Source of the DNA: Bacteroidota bacterium
Lineage (GTDB): Bacteria > Bacteroidota > Bacteroidia > Bacteroidales > GCA-2748055
Direction: 5' to 3'
DNA: 6,352 nt
NCBI GenBank assembly: GCA_030642565.1
Contig: DAOWNM010000163.1
Location: 1 to 6,352, forward strand
Position 1 is the stretch's first letter. Each line of letters opens with the position of its first letter. The translations under genes and the position numbers were made by a program. The notes under the pieces are model-generated. The model had not been told where the DNA came from. It saw only the letters and a program-made list of their open reading frames with translations, and did not search any database. This document shows positions 1 to 5,156 of the stretch, in pieces.

Positions 1-585
1 ACCCGTCCAACGGTAAGGAAGGCGTTGGATATGCTGGTAAATGATGGGTTTATCCTCAGGCACCAGGGAAAAGGTTCCATTGTGCAGGGGCAGCCAAAGG
101 GGATCGGAATCCTCTCCCTTACCGGAACAACTTCAGCCATCAGTCAGGATATTCTGACCACCAGTATCATTGTCAAGCCTATGATTATCAGCTGGGAGCA
201 GGCCTTTGGATTCGAAATCAGCGAAAGGGAGAAGAGTATGGGTTGTATCTACCTGGAACGGGTAAGATTGATTAACGATCGGCCTGTTTTCTATGAGATC
301 ACCATGATCCCCAACCTGAACCTGCCCCGGTTTACCTCCCGGACATTCGAAAATCGCTCCCTGTTTGAGATTCTGCGGAAACATTATCAGGTGGAGGTAA
401 AGGGCGGTGAACAAAAGATCCAGGCAATTACGGCCGATGAGAGGATTCAGAAGCATTTTGGCGTAAAAAAGAACCATCCCATCCTTCGGGTCGACCGGAA
501 ACTGGAGACCAACCGCCTGGGCTTCTCCTTCTTTAGCCAGATCTACTGCAACACAAGGGACTACAGCCTGACCGGCCGGTTCTAG
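1..585 (+). CDS. GntR-family transcriptional regulator (HutC/UTRA type), 5'-truncated by the window edge
   Basis: DNA-binding repressor or activator of a sugar-use operon, acting in the cytoplasm. The frame is open from base 1, so the start lies outside the window; 194 residues are visible. Visible residues 1-29 are the second half of a GntR winged helix: 'RPTVRKALDMLVNDGF' followed by the wing 'RHQGKGSIV', matching the family pattern TVR.AL..L...G....GKG. From about residue 34 to the end is a UTRA effector-binding domain. It has the middle pattern 'YLERVRLINDRPVFYE' and ends 'SQIYCNTRDYSLTGRF', a tail I associate with Bacteroidota GntR proteins. HutC-type proteins are usually about 230-250 residues, so roughly 40 N-terminal residues are missing. 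The first Met codon, at 25, is inside the recognition helix region and is not the start. Effector and operator are unknown; a sugar or sugar phosphate from this locus is a reasonable guess. The family call is firm; the target is not. Confidence 0.93.
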   Translation, partial: TRPTVRKALDMLVNDGFILRHQGKGSIVQGQPKGIGILSLTGTTSAISQDILTTSIIVKPMIISWEQAFGFEISEREKSMGCIYLERVRLINDRPVFYEITMIPNLNLPRFTSRTFENRSLFEILRKHYQVEVKGGEQKIQAITADERIQKHFGVKKNHPILRVDRKLETNRLGFSFFSQIYCNTRDYSLTGRF

Positions 586-608
586 AACACAGGAAGTTCT
601 TCATATGG

Positions 609-833
609 TTGAAATGGAACTTGTTGAAATTCTATACTTTCCCATTTGAAAATAGTTACAGGCTCCCACCCATGTTGGTCTATATCAATACAGAGGAGAT
701 CGCCAGCACCTACCAGACCCTGGGAAACCTCTACACAACCGAAATTATAAGATTGGGTGAAGAGACTATAGAGCAGAGAAAGGCGTTAACCGATCTGAAT
801 GGAATGATCATGTCCGATCCCCAGCTTAAGTAA
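609..833 (+). CDS. Small hypothetical protein, possibly a remnant or frameshifted gene
   Basis: Not recognised. The frame opens with TTG at 609 (74 codons); the first ATG in this frame is at 672 and would give 53 residues. From about 650 onward codon choice (acc, ctg, atc, gag, cag) resembles the neighbouring real genes, and the product from 'INTEEIASTYQTLGNLY' to 'LNGMIMSDPQLK' looks like one or two amphipathic helices, which argues for a real or formerly real coding segment. A purine-rich AGGAAG at 591-596 sits 8 bases before an ATG at 605, but that ATG is in a different frame and stops at 647-649 after 14 codons (MVEMELVEILYFPI). Skipping one base near 641-647 would join the two frames into one product of about 75 residues. 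It could therefore be a frameshifted small gene, a C-terminal relic of a larger enzyme, or non-coding. No signal peptide or membrane segment is seen. It lies 23 bases after the GntR stop and could share its transcript. Confidence 0.4.
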   Translation: MKWNLLKFYTFPFENSYRLPPMLVYINTEEIASTYQTLGNLYTTEIIRLGEETIEQRKALTDLNGMIMSDPQLK

Positions 834-846
834 ATCGCGTTTCCGG

Positions 847-1446
847 CTACAGTTCCCGCACCTTGATGTTTCTGAACTTCACAGCCATATGCACGCCACC
901 ATGCAGCTGTAATCCAATGGGGCCTTCATCCACCAGCACAATGCCGGTATAGTCTACCATGGGTTCCCCGTTCAGTATGGTCTGGATACGTTTTCCTGTG
1001 ACAATTACTTTCAGGTGGTTCCACTCACCGATCTTGTGAATATCAGCCACCTTGTCGGTCTGACCGGGATACTTCCCCTGCTCATCTTTGGGTGCATAGA
1101 TACAGGCAGTCATATCCTTTTGAAGCGACCTGGAGATCCCGATCTGGACCTGGTGGGTTAATCCACGAATAAAGATCCCGGTATCGTAATCGTCGGTCAG
1201 GGTGATGTATTCGCACTCCACCTCGAAATCGCGAAATGAGGTGGTGGTCCAGATGATGGAAGCCTGCTTTTCGGGATTCTCTCCCAACAACTCTCCATCC
1301 ACCGCTTTCCAGTCTTGTGCCTGCTCTACAGGATCGCACTCCCACCCCTCCAGGCTCTTGCCGTCAAACAGGCTCACCGAAGGTTCACATCCGGCTGCCA
1401 CTAATCCAATCACCAGCAGCCATGCCAGCTTATGTAATTTTTTCAT
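847..1446 (-). CDS. DUF1080 (3-keto-disaccharide hydrolase family) lipoprotein
   Basis: Complete, 199 residues, one domain, the usual size for a stand-alone DUF1080 protein (Pfam family now named 3-keto-disaccharide hydrolase; concanavalin-like beta-sandwich). Residues 1-19 form a lipoprotein signal (MKK, hydrophobic core, 'VAAGC') with the lipidated Cys at 20. Family landmarks in order: 'SLFDGKSLEGW' at 25-35, 'DTGIFIRG' at 88-95, 'EWNHLKVIVTG' at 141-151, 'GPIGLQLHGG' at 175-184 and the terminal 'FRNIKVREL'. Characterised relatives in Bacteroides cleave glycosides whose C3 hydroxyl has first been oxidised by a Gfo/Idh/MocA enzyme; the upstream gene here is exactly such an enzyme, 34 bp away on the same strand. 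I infer a membrane-anchored periplasmic or surface partner in that route. Many DUF1080 proteins have no proven substrate, so the reaction is less certain than the family. The start is preceded by an A9 tract and a four-codon upstream frame. Confidence 0.9.
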   Translation of the reverse strand: MKKLHKLAWLLVIGLVAAGCEPSVSLFDGKSLEGWECDPVEQAQDWKAVDGELLGENPEKQASIIWTTTSFRDFEVECEYITLTDDYDTGIFIRGLTHQVQIGISRSLQKDMTACIYAPKDEQGKYPGQTDKVADIHKIGEWNHLKVIVTGKRIQTILNGEPMVDYTGIVLVDEGPIGLQLHGGVHMAVKFRNIKVREL

Positions 1447-1457
1447 TTTTTTTTCAT
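1443..1457 (-). other. Four-codon upstream frame (MKKK) overlapping the DUF1080 start
   Basis: On the minus strand an ATG at 1457-1455 is followed by nine A residues and then TGA at 1445-1443, which overlaps the DUF1080 ATG (1446-1444) as ATGA. This arrangement could couple initiation. Insertion of one A in the tract would place the upstream ATG in frame with the lipoprotein, adding four residues to its signal peptide. It may equally be a by-product of the A-rich leader usual in this phylum, so function is doubtful. Confidence 0.25.
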
Positions 1458-1480
1458 TTTAGGTTTTCGAATTTTGACTG

Positions 1481-2860
1481 TTATACCACGTGTGGGATGA
1501 CATACGGATGCCTGTATTTCCTGGTCAATAGCATATTGGCCTCCTGGTTGTCTATGAACTTCTCAAACTCCCCGTTGAACTCAAGGGTCTCTCCCACCCT
1601 GTAGGCGATGTTGCCCAGGTGTGGCAGACAGGTGGAGATGTGACCCACCAGAATGTCACAATTCAGATCGGCCCGATCGCCTGAACGTACTGCATCAATA
1701 AAGTTGGCAAAATGTCCCCCGCTGCTGGGCGCAGCCCGGAAAGTCTTGTCACCCCCAACTGCAGCACCTTCTGCCTCCATGCCTGTTCCTGCAAACGGTT
1801 CCTCTTCGCGCTCTCTGTAAGCTTTCCAGTTGGATCCGTTCACTTCGAGCCAGCCATTGGTCCCGTAAAAGATGTTCCCTATTTTAATCCTGGCGTTGGA
1901 CTCGCTGTTGGTAAAACGGCCGCGGGTTTCGAATTCCAGGATCTTCCCGTCCTCGTATTCAAATATGGAAGTCTGGGTATTGGGCGTCTCCTGGGAACAG
2001 TCGTGGGGCGAGATCCCAAAAATGCCGCCCATGGACTGCACCTTCACAGGATGCACTTTTTTGCCAAGTCCCCAGCGTGCCACATCGAACTGGTGGGGGC
2101 CCTGGTTCCCGGTATCGCCGTTCCCGGTATTCCAGTGCCAGTGCCAGTTGTAGTGTCCCCTCTTTTCGTTGTAGGGCCTGTAGGAACAGGGACCGAGCCA
2201 CATGTCATAATCGAGTGTGGCAGGAGCTTCGCTGTCGGGCGAAATTCCAAATGAATCCCTGGGTTTGAAGCAGGTACCCCTGGCCATGTACACATCTCCA
2301 ATGCCACCGTCATTCAAAAATTGCATGGCCTGCATTACGGTACTGATGGAGCGGTTCTGGAATCCTACCTGGACCACCCGGTTGTACTTCCTGGCTGCCT
2401 CCACCATTTTACGACCTTCCCAGATGTTGTGGGAACTGGGCTTCTCCACATAGACATGTTTCCCGGCCTGGCAGGCCCAGATGGTTCCGAGTGCGTGCCA
2501 GTGGTTGGGTGTAGCCATGGCCACTGCGTCGATTTCCGGATCCTCGAATATCTTCCGCATGTCCGGTACCGCATCGGGCTTTTTACCTTTCTGGTTTTCG
2601 GCCACCAACTCCCTGGATGGCTCATGGAATTGAGTATCTACATCGCAGACGGTCTTAACAAACACACCGTCGTCATACATCTCAGAGAAACTGTTCATTA
2701 AATTTTTTCCACGGCCCCTCAGACCAACAACTCCCATGTTAATACGGTCATTGGCTCCCATGATTCGTCCGTAAGATTTGGCCGAAAAAGCGGTGAGACC
2801 CACTGAAACTCCGGCGGTTCCAATGGCAGTTTTCTTGATAAAAGTTCTTCTGTTTTCCAT
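1481..2860 (-). CDS. Tat-exported Gfo/Idh/MocA family oxidoreductase
   Basis: Nicotinamide-dependent sugar or glycoside dehydrogenase, 459 residues. The frame could extend upstream to 2932, but the start at 2860 is preferred. It begins 'MENRRTFIKK', a twin-arginine motif, followed by a hydrophobic stretch (about residues 11-27) ending 'AFSA', a probable cleavage site. The longer start would put 24 residues ahead of the Tat motif and overlap the likely promoter. The Rossmann fold starts at about 40 with 'INMGVVGLRGRG'. The 'VEKP' motif with the conserved Lys is at 138-141. The C-terminal substrate domain carries 'GNQGPHQFDVARW' (251-263) with a likely catalytic His256, preceded by the His/Trp-rich 'NWHWHWNTGNGDTG' found in exported members. 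It is the first gene of a minus-strand operon with the DUF1080 gene. By analogy with Bacteroides 3-keto pathways, I infer oxidation of a glycoside hydroxyl, probably C3. No clear Shine-Dalgarno is present; the leader is A-rich. The family and export signal are clear; the substrate is unknown. Confidence 0.93.
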   Translation of the reverse strand: MENRRTFIKKTAIGTAGVSVGLTAFSAKSYGRIMGANDRINMGVVGLRGRGKNLMNSFSEMYDDGVFVKTVCDVDTQFHEPSRELVAENQKGKKPDAVPDMRKIFEDPEIDAVAMATPNHWHALGTIWACQAGKHVYVEKPSSHNIWEGRKMVEAARKYNRVVQVGFQNRSISTVMQAMQFLNDGGIGDVYMARGTCFKPRDSFGISPDSEAPATLDYDMWLGPCSYRPYNEKRGHYNWHWHWNTGNGDTGNQGPHQFDVARWGLGKKVHPVKVQSMGGIFGISPHDCSQETPNTQTSIFEYEDGKILEFETRGRFTNSESNARIKIGNIFYGTNGWLEVNGSNWKAYREREEEPFAGTGMEAEGAAVGGDKTFRAAPSSGGHFANFIDAVRSGDRADLNCDILVGHISTCLPHLGNIAYRVGETLEFNGEFEKFIDNQEANMLLTRKYRHPYVIPHVV

Positions 2861-3010
2861 AGTTTTTTGTTTGTCAAGTAGTGCAGTATTAAAAGCTCCT
2901 TCAATATAGTATATTAAATGCAAAATAATCAATTGAACTATGCTTAATCCGCTCCGCTATTGGCACAAACATCTCATCAAAATAGCTATATTTAAGCTCA
3001 ACTCTGCCCT
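2861..3010. promoter_or_regulatory. Divergent promoter region between the oxidoreductase and sulfatase operons
   Basis: This 150-bp AT-rich stretch separates two divergently transcribed operons, so it must hold promoters for both unless they are read from further away. For the minus strand the best Bacteroidota-type candidate is TTG (complement of 2930-2932), a 21-base gap, then TATATTGA (complement of 2901-2908). The latter is an imperfect match to the TAnnTTTG -7 element and leaves a leader of about 35 bases before the start at 2860. For the plus strand, TATATTTA at 2987-2994 is a one-mismatch -7 candidate. The nearest upstream TTG, at 2960-2962, lies 24 bases away, longer than usual, so this call is weak. 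Promoter elements in this phylum are loose and these are pattern matches only. No riboswitch-like structure was seen. Confidence 0.45.
2903..2915. promoter_or_regulatory. Perfect 13-bp palindrome, candidate operator
   Basis: AATATA, one central G, then TATATT: two perfectly complementary 6-base arms. It overlaps the candidate -7 element of the oxidoreductase operon, where a repressor would block initiation. Against this, AT-rich palindromes of this size arise easily by chance, and no second copy was found elsewhere in the window. The cognate regulator is unknown; the GntR protein at the left edge is one candidate. Confidence 0.3.
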
Positions 3011-4504
3011 ATGCACACTAACATGCTGTTGCGATCCGAAAATTATCTTTTAGCTCTGATCACGCTGTTTATTATGATTGGCTGTACCGACAGGCAGCCA
3101 GATTCTCTTTCCGGATCGAAGCCAAACATTGTATTTATCCTTGCCGATGACCTGGGATGGGCCGATCTGCCTGTATATGGCAACAGATTCAATGAAGCTC
3201 CACACCTGTCACAAATGGCAGCTGAAGGGATTCGGTTTACTGATGCCTATGCAACCTGTCCGGTTTGCTCCCCCACCAGGGCCAGCATCATGAGCGGACA
3301 GTATCCGGCCAGGGTGGGAATCATCGATTTCATTACCGGACATTGGCGGCCCTTCGAGGAGGTGATTGTCCCGAAAAACAGGCAACAGTACCTGCCCCTG
3401 GAAATATTTACCATTGCGGAAGCCATGAAAGATGCCGGATACACCACCGGTTATTTCGGGAAATGGCACCTGGGAGGTGGAGAATATCTCCCCGAAAACC
3501 AGGGATTCGACAAGGCAAATGTCTACCGGGGGGGAGGCTTCTTCAATTACGCGCAAAGGATGAGTCATCCCATCGAAAAAGAGCCTGGCAAGGTACTCTC
3601 CACAGCACTTACCGATTTAAGCCTTCAGTTTATTGAAAAGAACCGGGAAACCCCGTTTTTCCTCTTTCTGGCACACTACGACGTACATGTACAACTGGAT
3701 GCCGATTCAATACTGATTGAAAAATACCTGGCCAAAGAGAAAGTCGATGGCTATCCCTGCAATGCGGTTTATGCAGCCATGGTAGAACATGTGGATCAAA
3801 GCGCTGGCCGGATTCGCGACAAACTGATTGAACTGGGCATTTCAGAAAATACACTGGTGGTGTTCTTCTCAGACAACGGGGGACTGGTAAGCCGGTTTGA
3901 CAGGATTCCCCTGCTGGCAGATTCAAAACTGCACATATATGAAGAGGATACACTGCGCTATGTGGCCTCATCCAATGCTCCGCTGCGGGCTGAAAAAGGT
4001 ACCCTTTACGAAGGCGGAGTCAGGGAGCCCATGATCATGTGGTGGCCGGGCAAGCTTGAACAGGGTGTTATAAACGAAGAGATCATCTCCAGCGTCGATT
4101 TCCTTCCCACCTTTGCGGAACTGGCCGGTATTAAGTTACCTGCGAACCAGGTATTTGACGGAAAGAGCCTGGTAGAGATCATGGAAGAGAAAGGAGCGGA
4201 TCCGGAGCGGGCCATCTATTGGCACTACCCGGTCTATCACCACGACTCCCCGGCCAGTGCTATTCGCAAAGGAGATTGGAAGCTGATACACTACCTGGTG
4301 GATGACCGCATCTATCTTTACAATCTTAAACAGGACATTGGCGAGTCCCGGAATCTGAGTGAATTGGAACCGGAGAAGGTTACTGAACTCTATCAACAGC
4401 TTGAGAAATGGAGAGAAGAATGCTATGCCGAATTCCCGCTTCCCAATCCCGATTTTGATCCTGAAAAACGTTTTACCTGGGGCGTTCACCCGGACAGACC
4501 ATAA
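3011..4504 (+). CDS. S1-family sulfatase, formylglycine (Cys) type, predicted lipoprotein
   Basis: Hydrolyses sulfate esters, probably on a sugar, outside the cytoplasm. It has 497 residues, normal for the family. The N-terminus has a hydrophobic segment (about 12-24) ending 'IMIGC', a weak lipobox with Cys25. A start at 3023 would give a shorter, more conventional signal and is possible. The sulfatase fold begins 'PNIVFILADDLGWAD' with metal-binding Asp46 and Asp47. The core 'CSPTRASIMSG' has Cys86 (to be converted to formylglycine) and Arg90. Further active-site landmarks are 'GKWHLG' (Lys151, His153), 'YDVHV' (His226), 'FSDNGG' (Asp288, Asn289) and 'LRAEKGTLYEGG' (Lys329), so all expected catalytic residues are present. 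About 30 residues separate SDNGG from 'SNAPLR', longer than in typical members. The Cys type needs a maturase (anSME or FGE), which is not in this window. It is the first gene of a plus-strand pair with the HAD gene. The sulfated substrate cannot be assigned; a galactose- or fucose-type sulfate is only a guess. Confidence 0.95.
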   Translation: MHTNMLLRSENYLLALITLFIMIGCTDRQPDSLSGSKPNIVFILADDLGWADLPVYGNRFNEAPHLSQMAAEGIRFTDAYATCPVCSPTRASIMSGQYPARVGIIDFITGHWRPFEEVIVPKNRQQYLPLEIFTIAEAMKDAGYTTGYFGKWHLGGGEYLPENQGFDKANVYRGGGFFNYAQRMSHPIEKEPGKVLSTALTDLSLQFIEKNRETPFFLFLAHYDVHVQLDADSILIEKYLAKEKVDGYPCNAVYAAMVEHVDQSAGRIRDKLIELGISENTLVVFFSDNGGLVSRFDRIPLLADSKLHIYEEDTLRYVASSNAPLRAEKGTLYEGGVREPMIMWWPGKLEQGVINEEIISSVDFLPTFAELAGIKLPANQVFDGKSLVEIMEEKGADPERAIYWHYPVYHHDSPASAIRKGDWKLIHYLVDDRIYLYNLKQDIGESRNLSELEPEKVTELYQQLEKWREECYAEFPLPNPDFDPEKRFTWGVHPDRP

Positions 4505-4513
4505 CCTGAAAAA

Positions 4514-5155
4514 ATGAAAGCTGTATTATTTGATATGGACGGGGTGCTTCTTGACTCGGAAAAATATATCTGTCAGGCAGGAATAGCAATGTTTAAAGAG
4601 AAGGGCTTCCAGGTTGCACCCGAAGACTTTATGGAGTTCACCGGCATGGGCGAGAACAGGTACCTGGGTGGCGTCGCTGAAAAGCATGGCATCCCCTTTA
4701 ATCTGGAAAAAGACAAGGCCAGAACCTATGAAATCTATAAGACGATGGTTGCAGGAAAATTGAAACCACTTAAAGGAGTGCTGGAGTTTATTGAAAAGTG
4801 TCAGTCCCTGGGATTGAAGATGGCCGTAGCCTCCAGTGCCGATCCACCTAAGATTGAGATCAACCTGGATGAAATCGGAATTCCGGCCTCTACCTTCCAC
4901 ACCGTGGTAAGTGGTCTTGATATTGAACATAAGAAACCGGCCCCCGATATTTTTTTGAAAGCTGCTGAAAACATGGGGGTAGATCCATCTGAATGCCTGG
5001 TAATCGAAGATGCCGTCAGCGGAGTGGCCGCCGGTAAGGCCGCAGGGGCAAAAGTGCTGGCGCTGACCACTGCTTTCACAGCCGGGAAACTTTCAGAGGC
5101 CGATTGGGTTGCCCCGTTTCTGACCGGGGTGGGTGATGAAGTTCTGAGCTGGTAG
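4514..5155 (+). CDS. HAD-superfamily phosphatase, beta-phosphoglucomutase-like subfamily
   Basis: Cytoplasmic Mg-dependent phosphohydrolase, 213 residues, full length. All four HAD motifs are seen: motif I 'FDMDGVLLDS' with nucleophile Asp7 and acid/base Asp9; motif II Ser107 in 'VASSAD'; motif III Lys141 in 'KKPAPDIF'; motif IV Glu165 and Asp166 in 'VIEDAVSG'. A helical cap lies at about residues 15-85. The position that holds the mutase-specific His20 of beta-phosphoglucomutase is Ile19 here, which favours a simple phosphatase over a mutase. The stretches 'ENRYLGGVA' and 'VAVASSAD'-like 'MAVASSADPPKIEINL' recall the HAD domain of plant SOQ1 proteins (from memory, not searched). It begins 9 bases after the sulfatase stop, so the two are likely cotranscribed. 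I infer a sugar phosphate as substrate, given the sulfatase and kinase neighbours. The superfamily is certain; the substrate is not known. Confidence 0.93.
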   Translation: MKAVLFDMDGVLLDSEKYICQAGIAMFKEKGFQVAPEDFMEFTGMGENRYLGGVAEKHGIPFNLEKDKARTYEIYKTMVAGKLKPLKGVLEFIEKCQSLGLKMAVASSADPPKIEINLDEIGIPASTFHTVVSGLDIEHKKPAPDIFLKAAENMGVDPSECLVIEDAVSGVAAGKAAGAKVLALTTAFTAGKLSEADWVAPFLTGVGDEVLSW

Positions 5156-5156
5156 A

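Noticed and set aside
584..600. Hairpin AGAAC-7-GTTCT just after the GntR stop, considered as a terminator
   Set aside because: The stem is only 5 bp and no T tract follows; it also covers the putative ribosome binding site of the 605 frame.
2105..2130. Direct repeat of GTTCCCGGTAT, 15-base period, next to a GTGCCA doublet
   Set aside because: It is explained by the repeated protein pattern TGNGDTGN and the His-Trp doublet in the conserved C-terminal domain of the oxidoreductase.
1712..2254. 180-codon plus-strand open frame antisense to the oxidoreductase
   Set aside because: It lies wholly inside a clearly identified minus-strand gene, its product is not family-like, and several overlapping frames of this kind come from the G+C-rich third positions of the real gene.
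2861..2932. Upstream extension of the oxidoreductase start to 2932
   Set aside because: The added 24 residues would bury the twin-arginine motif inside the protein, and the extension covers the likely promoter; the ATG at 2860 gives a standard Tat signal.
3209..3636. Open frames of about 120 codons on both strands within the sulfatase
   Set aside because: They overlap the sulfatase core motifs in other frames and show no domain, start context or signal of their own.
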